Counted from the stretch's first letter, positions 8,316 to 19,732 are shown. The stretch: DNA of 64,000 nucleotides from Paenibacillus chondroitinus NBRC 15376 (GCF_004000765.1 NZ_BILW01000003.1:1-64000), one strand, 5' to 3'. The notes: generated from the sequence alone by a model not told the origin. Numbers and translations: made by a program.

Positions 8316-8855
8316 CTATCTTATCCCTGTCTCCGCCAGTTTCTCGTCCAGTATTTCTTTTTGCCGCAGATGATGCCTGCTGTGCATCCCAACCATCTCA
8401 AACCAATCACGTGCGTTCAGCCAGCCAAACCAGCCGTGGCGAACCTTGCATGCTGGATTTACTTCTTCTATGCGGCTTGTCCAGTAGGCCAACATCACTA
8501 GCACTTGCTCTAGTCCGGCTATGATTTCATCTTTAGTCTCGGGATTTCTTGTCTCATTCGGCGGTTGGTCAAGTTTCACTCGGATATTAGGCCACTCTTT
8601 TTCCGTAAACGCCTTCATTCCGTCCCCTGTCCTGCCTCCAGGCTCTTCCCTTGTTGCCTTTGAGCACGTTTCAATATGCCCGATATATTCTTTCGCCACT
8701 TCGATTACATGGACATACATCTGCCCGATTGACCATACGTCTTCCTCGCTTTTATATCTCAACTGCTCTATCGAATATTTGTCCAAATTCTCCATGTATT
8801 GTTGGATAATAGCCGCACAATTGTTCAACATCCGAATCCTCTCCCCACTATTCAC
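8316..8855 (-). CDS. DinB family protein
   Basis: A 179-residue four-helix-bundle protein of the DinB/YfiT superfamily. The putative metal-binding histidines lie at the expected places: YVHVIEVAKEYIGH near residues 47-60 and HSRHHLRQ near residue 160. Family members include thiol-S-transferases that use bacillithiol or mycothiol, which would fit the bacillithiol genes at the left edge, but this is only a possibility. It is monocistronic. Confidence 0.8.
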   Translation of the reverse strand: MNSGERIRMLNNCAAIIQQYMENLDKYSIEQLRYKSEEDVWSIGQMYVHVIEVAKEYIGHIETCSKATREEPGGRTGDGMKAFTEKEWPNIRVKLDQPPNETRNPETKDEIIAGLEQVLVMLAYWTSRIEEVNPACKVRHGWFGWLNARDWFEMVGMHSRHHLRQKEILDEKLAETGIR

Positions 8856-8945
8856 ATTTTTTTACAATCTATTTGGATCATACGAACAGACCGTTCCGTT
8901 GTCAATGCAAAGATGAAGCCCGGCTCCTCGGTATATAAAAATAGA

Positions 8946-8990
8946 AAAAAGACCCAACCAAGTTAGTAGAAAACTTGGTTGAGTCTTTTT
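8946..8990. terminator. katG terminator
   Basis: A long hairpin (AAAAAGACTCAACCAAGTT / AACTTGGTTGgGTCTTTTT with a 6-base loop), flanked by A and T runs so that it can act on both strands, lies directly after katG. Confidence 0.9.
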
Positions 8991-8996
8991 AACTCA

Positions 8997-11265
<2,269 letters not shown>

Positions 11266-11339
11266 CTTTTTTTTGCTAATCGATCCCTATTCTTGTCCTA
11301 CTTCATACATATGAAGCATTGGTGAAAAATAGTATCTCA

Positions 11340-11870
11340 TCACCTGTTCATTAGCTTTACACTTTCCACATGAATCTCCTCGCCTAGGAAGTGCAAAAAA
11401 ATCTGCAGCACCTTATTTAAGCCTGAACCAATAATTTTGGCCGACAAATTGTTTCCGGTCCCATCATCATTAAGTCCACTGGCTAAAAACCAAGAGAAAT
11501 CACTTCCGCTTTACAGGTTGTTCCCATAATATGGGAGCCTATATGTCCATTAGTGCTTGTCTGTATTTCTTCCGAATGAGAGGCCGTACCACTGGATGTT
11601 GTTAGTATCCCCTCTGCGTGAGAATTTAGTCCACTTGCTATCGTACCGGCACCTTCGGCATAGGAAGCGAACCCGATCGATTTCGTGGAAGAACCCTCGG
11701 CCAATCAACATGGACCTAAAGATTGCGCATTACAACCAGGAACAAACGCCAGACCAAGCGGGCCTTGTGGTCCATGAGGTCATGGAATTCCACGAGGCCC
11801 TCGGGGGCCCTCTGGTCCTGGAGGACAGGAGCGGCATTTATTTTTTCCTTTATCTCTCTGTGACATAAGC
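11340..11870 (-). pseudogene. Broken collagen-like / Peptidase_G2 spore-surface-type gene
   Basis: The minus strand holds pieces of one former gene in different frames. First comes a Gly-X-Y collagen run (CPPGPEGPRGPRGIP, a stop, then PHGPQGPLG). After another stop come repeated AEG modules (SYAEGAGTIASGLNSHAEG) typical of YadA-like/Peptidase_G2 heads. After a frameshift comes SGSDFSWFLASGLN, which resembles the autocleaving G2 domain. Collagen-G2 proteins of this kind sit on spores or phage-like tails. Two in-frame stops and at least one frameshift make it non-functional. Confidence 0.75.
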
Positions 11871-11980
11871 CCACCCAAACTACTAAATAATACATTCTAT
11901 TTTCTAGCAGCAAAGCACGCATCCATCACTTGCAGGTGGCAACTAGTGGAATTTCCAGAATCTCTTGCCTATCTTTCAAA

Positions 11981-12014
11981 AAAATTATAGACCCACAGCA
12001 GTAGCTGAGGGTCT
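11981..12014 (-). terminator. Terminator of the cyclase gene
   Basis: A hairpin (AGACCC-t-CAGC-tact-GCTG-t-GGGTCT on the minus strand) is followed by TATAATTTTTTT, just after the cyclase stop. Confidence 0.8.
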
Positions 12015-12051
12015 AACTAAACGCACGGTGCTTTACACACGGCATGATTTA

Positions 12052-12807
12052 TTATTCAAAAATTGCAACAGGTCTAGCCCATCCGGCACTTGCTCGCTCA
12101 ATCTTCACTGGAAAGCAGGACACTTTGAAACCGTAAGGCTTCGGAAGTTGATCCAGGTTTGCAAGTTTTTCGATCTGGCAATACTCCCGATCCTTACCTA
12201 AATAGTGGGCTGCCCACAGGACACCGTCTCTTGGATGATTTCGGTAATCCTCGGCTTGCAGGTTCAATGGAATATCCCAGCCCCAGCCATCCGTCCCAAC
12301 AACCTTAATTCCGCATTCGAGCAGCCAAAGTGTCGCTTCAGCTGAAACACCAGCATGCAGGAACGCATAATGCTCGTGGTACAATCGTTTATCTGCATCA
12401 CTGCGAATAAGTACAATATCGAATGGTTTTAACGTATAGTTAATCCGCTTCAACTCTGTGATAAGATCATCTTTCGTGATTTCATAACCCGGTGGCTTAC
12501 TGCTGAAATCAAGCAGCACGCCATCTGAGTAAAACCACTCCAAGGGAAGCTCGTCAATGGTTCTGGAGGGTTTCCCTTCTGATGTAGGCCAGTAATGCCA
12601 TGGCGCGTCCACATGTGTCCCCGAATGTGTATTTAACGTAACTGTCTCTGTAGCCCATGCCTTCTTTTCCGGAAAATTTTCAGGTGCGAGCCCGAGCGCT
12701 GCAGCTGCTTGGACTGCTCCCTCTTCATGGGTGGAGTATTCAATTTTAGCTGGAAGTGGTTCACGAATTCGGGGACTGATAGGAACACTTAAATCAAAAA
12801 GTTTCAC
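12052..12807 (-). CDS. Cyclase / kynurenine formamidase-like hydrolase
   Basis: A 251-residue protein of the cyclase family (PF04199). The metal-binding signature HSGTHVDAPWHY is near residues 61-72, and a second conserved block, VGTDGWGWD, is near residue 170. Relatives include kynurenine formamidase KynB and isatin hydrolase, manganese- or zinc-dependent amide hydrolases. No kyn genes are nearby, so the substrate is open. The start is GTG, preceded by GAGGTG. It lies 54 bases after the serine hydrolase gene and may be the last gene of that operon. Confidence 0.83.
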   Translation of the reverse strand: MKLFDLSVPISPRIREPLPAKIEYSTHEEGAVQAAAALGLAPENFPEKKAWATETVTLNTHSGTHVDAPWHYWPTSEGKPSRTIDELPLEWFYSDGVLLDFSSKPPGYEITKDDLITELKRINYTLKPFDIVLIRSDADKRLYHEHYAFLHAGVSAEATLWLLECGIKVVGTDGWGWDIPLNLQAEDYRNHPRDGVLWAAHYLGKDREYCQIEKLANLDQLPKPYGFKVSCFPVKIERASAGWARPVAIFE

Positions 12808-12861
12808 TATACTTTACACCTCACATTGTTAAATGAATTTGTTAAATGATATAAAAAACAA

Positions 12862-14106
12862 TCAATCCTCAACGGCCTGATATACCGTAGTCCAGAAATC
12901 GTGGATAACCCTCGCCGAATCCGGAGTTGACATGCCCACCTGAGTGAGCAGGATTCCGGTGAGCTGATTAACTGGATCAGCGTAGGTCGAGGTGCCGCTA
13001 CCGCCGTCCCAGCCGAATTGACCGATGGGCGCGTAGTCGCCACGATAAGTGCGTACCGCCATCCCAAATCCCCAGCCACCATGCTGCCCTTGCCCGAATG
13101 ACAAATGGACGTTGTTGGTCGCCATGGCGTTACGGACGGCTTGTTGCTCAGGTGTGAGCCGGTTGGTGGTCATCAACTGGACGGCAGGCCGGGATAAAAT
13201 CCGTTCAGTCCCGTGTTTCCCTTGATTCAACAGCATCTGGAAGTAGGCGTGAAAATCGTCGACGGTTGAGGTCAATCCGCCTCCGCCACCCTGGAACGCC
13301 GGATTCTGGCTGTAGCGTCCCCCTTTGGCTTCGTCCCACACATTGAACACGCCAGTTTGCGGATTGGGCGCGTAAAGGGGCGGCATCCGATCGATTTTAT
13401 CGGCAGGCACGTGGAAGCCGGTATCTTTCATGCCGAGCGGATCAAAAATGCGTTCGCGCAGGAATGACTCAAACGACTGCCCCGTGACCCTGGCGACGAG
13501 CACGCCGAGCAGATCGTTGCTGATGTGGTACTGCCAGCGCTCTCCTGGCTGATACATCAACGGAAGCGTGCTGAGGCGGCGCATCCACTCATCCGGTTCG
13601 GGCATCGGCGTCGGCAGATCGGGCGTGAGCCCCTGCTCGAAGATCGCACTCAGAATCGGAGTGCCCAGCAGCGTAATATCCATGCCGAGCCCGAATGTGG
13701 AGGTCAACAGATCCCTTACCGTGATCGGCCGTCTCGCCGGCACCGTATCGTCCAGCGGGCCGTTGACTCGTTTCAGCACCTGTCGGTTGGCGAGTTCAGG
13801 CAGCCAGGCATCTACCGGATCATCCAGCCGCAGCCTGCACTCGTCGAACAGGATCATCACCGGCGCGACTGCAACCGGCTTGGAAGTGGATGCCATCCGG
13901 AATATCGTGTCCCGGTTCATCGGAGCGCCACCGTCATGGCGCATCGTACCGAGCGCTTCGACATGTGTCTCACCATTCCGGCTGATCAAAGCGACGAGCC
14001 CGGGAATCTTCCCGGACTCAACATGCCGTACCAGCACATCGTGCAATCTGCTCAGCCCATCTTTGGAGAAGCCGCTGTTACTTTGTCCCGTAATGATCCT
14101 GTTCAT
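12862..14106 (-). CDS. Serine hydrolase, class C beta-lactamase family
   Basis: A 414-residue beta-lactamase-fold serine hydrolase. The catalytic SxxK (STSK) is at residues 73-76, with a Tyr candidate in QYHISND near residue 190 and a GWDGGSGT segment near residue 380 in place of the KTG strand. There is no signal peptide, so it is cytoplasmic and more likely an esterase or peptidase (EstB-like) than a beta-lactamase. Its GC content is visibly higher than that of its neighbours, suggesting acquisition. It follows the pentapeptide gene by 12 bases. Confidence 0.85.
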   Translation of the reverse strand: MNRIITGQSNSGFSKDGLSRLHDVLVRHVESGKIPGLVALISRNGETHVEALGTMRHDGGAPMNRDTIFRMASTSKPVAVAPVMILFDECRLRLDDPVDAWLPELANRQVLKRVNGPLDDTVPARRPITVRDLLTSTFGLGMDITLLGTPILSAIFEQGLTPDLPTPMPEPDEWMRRLSTLPLMYQPGERWQYHISNDLLGVLVARVTGQSFESFLRERIFDPLGMKDTGFHVPADKIDRMPPLYAPNPQTGVFNVWDEAKGGRYSQNPAFQGGGGGLTSTVDDFHAYFQMLLNQGKHGTERILSRPAVQLMTTNRLTPEQQAVRNAMATNNVHLSFGQGQHGGWGFGMAVRTYRGDYAPIGQFGWDGGSGTSTYADPVNQLTGILLTQVGMSTPDSARVIHDFWTTVYQAVED

Positions 14107-14118
14107 TTGGTTCCCTCC

Positions 14119-14988
14119 TTATCGAATAGTAACCTTGGATACATCCGCTCCCATACCTTTAAGCGCCGCATACGTCAATTTATCCATCGTTGCGCCGTCG
14201 AAAATAACGGTTTTGATCATCCGATAGTATTTATTCGTGAGACTAAACCCAGGCAGGAATGAAACATTGTTAAATGTAGCGCCCCTGAATGAAACTTCGG
14301 TTAAAGCAGCTTTGTCAAACTTAACACCGATAAACGTCTGACCGTCAAAACGCTGCCGGGTGAGATCGGTATATTTGAAATCAACTCCCTCAAATCGGCA
14401 TCCTTCAAACATCGTCTTTCGAAGATCGGTCATCGATAACGTTACATCGATGAGTCTTACACCTGTGAACTTGGCACCGTCAAGCCCTGACTTGCTAAAA
14501 TTGGTTCGTACAAGAATCGTCTTATCAAAGCTTGCATTTGACAGGTCCAGCGCTTCCAGACTGCAATCCGTTAAATTCGCCCCGTCAAAATTGGCTTCAC
14601 GCACGTCACTGGCCTTAAACGAACTGCCCGTTAAATCGGCGCCGGAAAAATCGGAACCATGCAGCGAGCTGCCTTTAAACTGTCCTTTATGCGCCTTAAT
14701 GCCTGCAAAATCGCTTTCCGCCAAATTGCTACCATTAAAGTTTGTCAGTACTTGCCGTTCCAGCGAACGGGAGAGGTTGGCGACCTCCAGAATCGTTTGC
14801 TCGATGTCGCCGATACTTTCAATGGTCATCATAAACGCTGTTTCATCGTCCTTGCCATCCGCTTTGAGTTCACGGTATCGTTCTTGCAAATCGGTATGCA
14901 GGTCGTCTTTTAATTCGGAGACGCTTTTTACACCATCGTATGGCGTAAAAACGCTGTTCAGATAATCCGTCAATTTGGGATTCATCAT
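14119..14988 (-). CDS. HAAS-domain pentapeptide-repeat protein
   Basis: A 289-residue protein in two parts. Residues 5-72 look like an HAAS (DUF1700-type) helical signalling domain (LKDDLHTDLQERYRELK, then the MTIESIGDIEQ segment), the domain usually encoded next to PadR regulators. Residues 80-285 are a run of pentapeptide repeats (for example ANFDG, SDFSG, ADLTG, ANLTD), forming a right-handed beta-helix. There are no membrane segments. It follows the PadR gene by 13 bases. Pentapeptide proteins such as Qnr mimic DNA, but nothing here shows that activity. Confidence 0.82.
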   Translation of the reverse strand: MMNPKLTDYLNSVFTPYDGVKSVSELKDDLHTDLQERYRELKADGKDDETAFMMTIESIGDIEQTILEVANLSRSLERQVLTNFNGSNLAESDFAGIKAHKGQFKGSSLHGSDFSGADLTGSSFKASDVREANFDGANLTDCSLEALDLSNASFDKTILVRTNFSKSGLDGAKFTGVRLIDVTLSMTDLRKTMFEGCRFEGVDFKYTDLTRQRFDGQTFIGVKFDKAALTEVSFRGATFNNVSFLPGFSLTNKYYRMIKTVIFDGATMDKLTYAALKGMGADVSKVTIR

Positions 14989-15001
14989 ATCAAATCTCTC
15001 C

Positions 15002-15331
15002 TCATAGTAAGTTTTCTAAAACGCGTTTGGCATACTCCCAGTTGCTTTTGTTGCGATCGTAAGTGTTCTTGCCCTTTTCCGTTATCCTAAAATATTTACG
15101 CCGTCCGCCCTGTGACTCATCGCCCCAATACCACTCGATGTCACCGTCTGCTTCTAACCGCCGGAAGCTGGAGTACATCGTGGCTTCCTTCAGTTCATAC
15201 TCGCCGCTGGATCGCTCGGCGATCAGCTTGACAATCTCGTAACCGTAGCGATCAGCTTCGGACAAGAGCCGTAAAATCATCGTATCCGTATGTCCGCGTA
15301 ACAGGTCGGATGTGATCTTGTTCTCGCTCAT
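15002..15331 (-). CDS. PadR family transcriptional regulator
   Basis: A 109-residue PadR-family winged-helix regulator with the hallmark opening LRGHTDTMILRLLSEADRYG and the wing residues GGRRKYFRIT. It heads a three-gene unit (PadR, HAAS-pentapeptide, serine hydrolase) with gaps of 12-13 bases, and has a near-consensus promoter directly upstream that it probably represses itself. The effector is unknown. Confidence 0.9.
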   Translation of the reverse strand: MSENKITSDLLRGHTDTMILRLLSEADRYGYEIVKLIAERSSGEYELKEATMYSSFRRLEADGDIEWYWGDESQGGRRKYFRITEKGKNTYDRNKSNWEYAKRVLENLL

Positions 15332-15351
15332 ACAATCACCTCCATGACTGT

Positions 15352-15380
15352 ATAATAAATCATATTACTATGTCTGTCAA
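15352..15380 (-). promoter_or_regulatory. Sigma-A promoter of the PadR operon
   Basis: The minus strand has a perfect TTGACA, a 17-base spacer and TATTAT, followed by a GGAGGTGA ribosome-binding site and the PadR ATG. Confidence 0.75.
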
Positions 15381-15489
15381 GGTAATACTTTGATTGCACT
15401 ACAGGAGAAATCCATTTTTCATATGAGACAGCTTTCTGATCATTAAATGTCCCTTCCTGATGTAAAACTTCGCCTGTTAAGGAAAAATA

Positions 15490-15848
15490 CTAGGTTTTTG
15501 TATCCCGGGTTAATTTTACTTTTTCATGTGTTTCAGTAATACCCTGTGGCCGTTCCAGCGGTGCTCGATCAAGGTTAACTACTTTCCAACCATATGGCGT
15601 TAGGATACGAGCCCATCCGTTATTGATTTTATTTGCTACATAGGTTCCAGGTTGTAACCAGTTCTGCAAGCTGAGACTTGAATCACCGTCGATGTCGAAA
15701 TAACGAGTAGCTCTTCACAGCATTATCTTTTCATCAGATAAGTTGAATTCCATCAACGGAGAACTCTCATTATCGGAGATCGGATATGTCTTGACCCATT
15801 TGAAAGTTCCATCCTCTAATTGAATCTTGAGCCATTGGTAAATTTGAA
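15490..15848 (-). pseudogene. Broken gene with two SH3-like repeats
   Basis: One continuous minus-strand frame, interrupted by a single in-frame TGA, encodes WLKIQLEDGTFKWVKTYP, the stop, then WLQPGTYVANKINNGWARI followed by LTPYGWKVVNLD. The two halves look like related SH3-like beta modules, as in secreted Paenibacillus proteins. The N-terminus and any signal peptide are missing and no start codon with a ribosome-binding site is seen. It is a remnant of a longer gene. Confidence 0.6.
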
Positions 15849-15901
15849 TCTAATGTTAAAAACTGAAGATGCAATCGCTTGTACTAGACCGGGATTAGCG
15901 C

Positions 15902-15933
15902 AAAAAAAGACCCCCAGCCCTTGGCTGCGGATC
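15902..15933 (-). terminator. Terminator of the TetR/Rph-like/Nudix operon
   Basis: A GC-rich hairpin (GATCCgCAGCC / GGCTGgGGGTC, 3-base loop) followed by seven T residues on the minus strand, directly after the Nudix gene. Confidence 0.88.
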
Positions 15934-15956
15934 CACATTCCTATTTTCTATTGGGT

Positions 15957-16382
15957 TTAACAATCCTTAAGCGGAATAGAGAATTCAACATAAAAAGGAT
16001 GATGTTCTTCATTTAAGCAATACTCAATTCGTTGTTTGAAATTGCCCCACGTTACCATCTCTAATGCTGTTTCAACTGGAAAAAATCCCACTTCTAAAGA
16101 CTCGGATGTAGTGGTTAATTCTCCTCCGGTTGGTTTTCCTAAAAATAACGTGTTACAAATACTAGCGTTTACATTTTGAAAAACGCCGCAAAACTTGGTT
16201 ATCTCAATATCGATTCCGCTCTCCTCCTTTGTTTCCCTTATTGCCGCATCCTTCAGGGATTCACCCTCTTCAACCTGGCCTCCCGGCATTTCCCATCCTC
16301 GTCTAGGTCCTTTTATCAATAGAATTTCGTTGCGTTCATTTATGACAATGGTTGCTGCTGATACGATATGTTTTGGAACCAT
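15957..16382 (-). CDS. Nudix hydrolase
   Basis: A 141-residue Nudix hydrolase with a complete Nudix box (GQVEEGESLKDAA, then IRETKEESGI), including the catalytic REUxEExGU glutamates. The substrate is a nucleoside diphosphate linked to another moiety, not specified by sequence. I chose the ATG at 16382 because GGAGG lies 8 bases before it; a start 21 bases upstream would overlap the preceding gene. The gene begins 13 bases after the Rph-like stop and is the last of the operon. Confidence 0.87.
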   Translation of the reverse strand: MVPKHIVSAATIVINERNEILLIKGPRRGWEMPGGQVEEGESLKDAAIRETKEESGIDIEITKFCGVFQNVNASICNTLFLGKPTGGELTTTSESLEVGFFPVETALEMVTWGNFKQRIEYCLNEEHHPFYVEFSIPLKDC

Positions 16383-16395
16383 TTGATCAACCTCC

Positions 16396-19083
16396 TCAGT
16401 CAAGTTTCATGAAATCGTTTCGCTCCAACACCAGTACATACCCGCGAGTCCCGTCCAACCGAATTCGGTCTCCGTCGCGAATGAGGGTCGTCGCTCCATC
16501 AATGCCAACAACCGCCGGCAGCCCGTATTCCCTGGCTACTACGGCGCCATGTGTCATCAAACCGCCGACCTCCATAACCAGGCCGACGGCGGAATGGAAC
16601 AGAGGCGTCCAGCCTGGGTCTGTAAAAGGGGCGATCATAATCTCGCCCTTGTTCAGCTTCGCCTCCTCAGGCCGCAGCACCACACGAGCGATGCCCTCGA
16701 TGACGCCGGCGGATACGGGTGTTCCAACGAAGGCTCCCTCGGGAGCATCCTGCAACTTACGCCGGCCGATAACGATTTCTCCCTCGCTTGTCATCAACCT
16801 TGGTGGCGTCATGCCGCGGAATCGCTTCAGTTCCTCCGTCCGCTGCTCTAGCAGCGCCGCAATTCCGGGTGGACGTTCGCCTTCGGCCAATTTCAGCAGC
16901 TCGTCGAGAGACAAATAAAACACATCATCCGCCCGCTTTAACACCCCCTTCTTGACCAGCGAGTCGCCTTCGTCAAGCAACCCTTTGCGCACGAGGTAGA
17001 AATGCTGCATCATTAAATATTTGGGATGCTCCCGCAGCCCCATCAATCCTCTGAATACGCTCACTAACCGTGACATGAGCTTCGCCTTCAACCTGCCAAA
17101 AGGTTGGGCACGCAGCCGCTTTAACAAGTCGATTGCCGCGGCCTCCGCTTGCAGCGCGCCTTCGGCGAACTTGGCTCGATGCTCACCAGGCTCCATGCTC
17201 CGCATATGGCTGCCAATCGATGGCAGCAGCGTGCTTGGATCCTCACGCCATCGGGGGCGTGTAATGTCGATTTCGCCAGGGCACCTCATGCCGTAAAGCT
17301 CCATGAACCGATCCCACTGCTGCGCGAATACAATGCCTCCCTCTACCTGCTGCAGTTTTTCCCTAAATTGAAGCGGATCGCCGTGCAGGATCAGGTCTGT
17401 CACTTGCGGGTAAGGTCTGGCCGCATCCGCTAAATCGCCGATCATGAGCCCCATCTCACTCGTAAAGTTGCCTGACAATCCTCTGTTCAGCACATGCACG
17501 ATCTCCGTATCGCCCAACCATTTTATAGACAGTGCATTCAAAAGCCGCGACGAAATAATTCCAGCCAGCGGAAAGGGGAGCAACTGTGGGAAAATGGTCA
17601 ATAGCAGCGAGCCTATATGCTCCTGAATTCGAACTATCCGTTCTGGACCGTAGACTCCGGAAAGCTGACTTTCTCCCTTATGAATCGATCCCTCGATGTA
17701 CGCATTGACCTCCGGATGTGCATCGGTAACAGGAGCATAAAGCAGTTTGCGCACCACTTTCAGCAGCACGGGACGAATAAAGCCGATAACGCCTTTTCTC
17801 ACGCCAGGTGCTGAAGGCAGATGTTGAACGAACGATGGCTGCTTCACCATCTCCGCTAGGCCAAGGCCAATCATCTCGTCGATGTTGGTCAGTACCTTCG
17901 GTAAAAGAACACGGGCCTGCTTCAGAGTCAGCAGCTTTGTAATATCGATATAGACCCTTCCGCCGACCGACGCCGTATGCTCGTTCATCTCCCGAATGCC
18001 TGTTTTCCCGAAAGGAAACAACGTTCGAAGCACCGACAAGCCCATTGGCTTCATTGCATCCGTCATCATCTGCTGATGGCCGAAAGATACAAGCAAATGC
18101 GGACTTTCCCCTGGAGGAATGTTTAATTCCGGCAGCGGATACAACGAGGTGATCGGTCGACTCTGAACGATGTAAAAGTTTCCTTGCGCATAGCACCATT
18201 CAATGTCCTGCTCTGAGCCGTAATACCGCTTAATCTTATCGCCGATGGCAGCTAGTTCCAGGATCTGCGCATCATCTAGCGCCTGCACGACTTGCTCTGC
18301 CTCCGGCAGTTCCTTCGTCACGGTGCCACCCTCCGAGAGCGCGAAGATCGCGAGCTTCTTGCGGGAGACCGTCTTCGTGAGCAGCTTCCCAGACCGCACC
18401 TGATACAGGTCAGCGGAAACCAGCCCAGACACAAGCGCCTCCCCTAAGCCGAAGCTGGCGTCAATTGACACCGTGTTTCGGTTGCCCGTAATCGGATCGG
18501 CGGTGAACATGATGCCGGACACTTCCGGGAAAACCATGCGTTGCACGACGACGGATAGATGCACAGCACGATGATCGAAACCGTTGCGAGCCCTGTACGA
18601 TATCGCCCGATCGGTGAATAATGACGCCCAGCACTTGCGTACGGCAAGTAGCAGCGCTTCTTCCCCGCGTACATTCAGATACGTATCCTGCTGACCGGCG
18701 AATGAAGCAGACGGCAAATCCTCCGCTGTGGCGCTCGATCGCACCGCATAGGCTTGATCCTCTCCGGACTGAAGCCAAGCTTGAAAAATAGAGTTCCGAA
18801 TGTCATCAGGAACTGGCATGCTAACCAGATGCTCACGAATGGACTGCCCCAAAACCGTAATTTCCGCTAGCTGATCTGCCTCAACGCCATTTAATCGCTG
18901 GAAAAATTCGTCCATAACCTCACTCTGCTTCAGAAAAGACAAAAAAGCTTCCGTCGTGACACAAAAGCCTGCGGGGACTGGAAACCCCGCCTTCGTCATT
19001 TCGCCTAAATTCGCGCCCTTGCCTCCTACGAGTGGAAGGCTATTTATATCCAATTGGCTAAAATCAAGCACATAATTGTTCAT
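16396..19083 (-). CDS. Rifampicin phosphotransferase-like / PEP synthase-like enzyme
   Basis: An 895-residue three-part enzyme. An N-terminal PEP/pyruvate-binding ATP-grasp domain covers about residues 1-310 ([44 protein letters not shown]). A large central substrate domain covers about 330-780. A C-terminal swivelling phosphohistidine domain follows, with the catalytic His in GGLMTHGAV (about residue 845). This is the architecture of Rph, which transfers the beta-phosphate of ATP to rifampicin, and of B. subtilis Pps. It is clearly paralogous to the rph gene at 58621-61227, but the central domain is diverged. The ATG at 19083 is chosen for its GGGAGG ribosome-binding site. The substrate is unknown. 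Confidence 0.87.
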   Translation of the reverse strand: MNNYVLDFSQLDINSLPLVGGKGANLGEMTKAGFPVPAGFCVTTEAFLSFLKQSEVMDEFFQRLNGVEADQLAEITVLGQSIREHLVSMPVPDDIRNSIFQAWLQSGEDQAYAVRSSATAEDLPSASFAGQQDTYLNVRGEEALLLAVRKCWASLFTDRAISYRARNGFDHRAVHLSVVVQRMVFPEVSGIMFTADPITGNRNTVSIDASFGLGEALVSGLVSADLYQVRSGKLLTKTVSRKKLAIFALSEGGTVTKELPEAEQVVQALDDAQILELAAIGDKIKRYYGSEQDIEWCYAQGNFYIVQSRPITSLYPLPELNIPPGESPHLLVSFGHQQMMTDAMKPMGLSVLRTLFPFGKTGIREMNEHTASVGGRVYIDITKLLTLKQARVLLPKVLTNIDEMIGLGLAEMVKQPSFVQHLPSAPGVRKGVIGFIRPVLLKVVRKLLYAPVTDAHPEVNAYIEGSIHKGESQLSGVYGPERIVRIQEHIGSLLLTIFPQLLPFPLAGIISSRLLNALSIKWLGDTEIVHVLNRGLSGNFTSEMGLMIGDLADAARPYPQVTDLILHGDPLQFREKLQQVEGGIVFAQQWDRFMELYGMRCPGEIDITRPRWREDPSTLLPSIGSHMRSMEPGEHRAKFAEGALQAEAAAIDLLKRLRAQPFGRLKAKLMSRLVSVFRGLMGLREHPKYLMMQHFYLVRKGLLDEGDSLVKKGVLKRADDVFYLSLDELLKLAEGERPPGIAALLEQRTEELKRFRGMTPPRLMTSEGEIVIGRRKLQDAPEGAFVGTPVSAGVIEGIARVVLRPEEAKLNKGEIMIAPFTDPGWTPLFHSAVGLVMEVGGLMTHGAVVAREYGLPAVVGIDGATTLIRDGDRIRLDGTRGYVLVLERNDFMKLD

Positions 19084-19100
19084 GGGTACTCGTTCCTCCC

Positions 19101-19673
19101 TTAGCATGAGTCCGTGCGAAGACCGTGCATAAACAGGCCGAACAATGTTTCGCCCATCTCTACCATCGTAACTCCGTACTTGGCAGCCACATCCGGGCGG
19201 GCCATACGTTCAATGCTTTCCAGCATGATCGCGGTTAACAGTTTGGGGTTAACGTTACGAATATGCCCCTCCTGCATGGCTCGTTTGAGCAGCTGTTCGA
19301 TGAATGTGAGCTGAGCACTGCGAAATGCCTCCAGTTTCGCCCATAAATCGGGGATATAGGTTTGGATATCGTTTAAAAATAACGGATGCAGCTTGGCGAT
19401 CTCTCCCCTGATCCCCATAAAGACACGCTCGAAAATATCTAGCGGATGGTCTGAAGACTGCATTTGCCCCTTCACAAGAAGTGTAATCGTTTTCAAAAAA
19501 GTTTCCAGCACAGCTTCGGCAATCTCTTCTTTTCCGCTAAAATACAAATACAGCGTCTTCTTGCTCATCCCAAGACGTGTCGCCAGCTCGCTTAGCGTTA
19601 CACCGCGATAACCCTTGGCATTAAACAGATCCGCTGCCTCCTGAACGATGCGCAACCGGATCGAATCCTTCAT
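19101..19673 (-). CDS. TetR family regulator
   Basis: A 190-residue TetR-type repressor. The N-terminal helix-turn-helix is typical (AADLFNAKGYRGVTLSELA, then RLGMSKKTLYLYFSGKEE at residues 10-47) and the C-terminal ligand-binding part is diverged. Its stop lies 17 bases before the Rph-like start, so the two are cotranscribed. A perfect 14-bp inverted repeat overlaps its -10 element, so it should repress itself, the phosphotransferase and the Nudix gene. The ligand is probably the compound that the enzyme modifies (inference). Confidence 0.9.
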   Translation of the reverse strand: MKDSIRLRIVQEAADLFNAKGYRGVTLSELATRLGMSKKTLYLYFSGKEEIAEAVLETFLKTITLLVKGQMQSSDHPLDIFERVFMGIRGEIAKLHPLFLNDIQTYIPDLWAKLEAFRSAQLTFIEQLLKRAMQEGHIRNVNPKLLTAIMLESIERMARPDVAAKYGVTMVEMGETLFGLFMHGLRTDSC

Positions 19674-19692
19674 ACGTACGATTCCTCCAATC

Positions 19693-19732
19693 TACAATGG
19701 AAACCAGTTTTGTTTTTATGGTTTCCATTGTA
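19693..19732. promoter_or_regulatory. TetR operator: 14-bp perfect inverted repeat
   Basis: TACAATGGAAACCA at 19693-19706 and TGGTTTCCATTGTA at 19719-19732 are exact reverse complements separated by 12 bases. The right arm contains the promoter's -10 element and the left arm lies just upstream of the TetR ribosome-binding site, so a bound repressor would cover the start site. Confidence 0.85.

Noticed and set aside
11483-11922. Two separate small genes on the minus strand
   Set aside because: Their parts belong to one broken collagen/G2 gene in different frames; the second frame is not the collagen frame.
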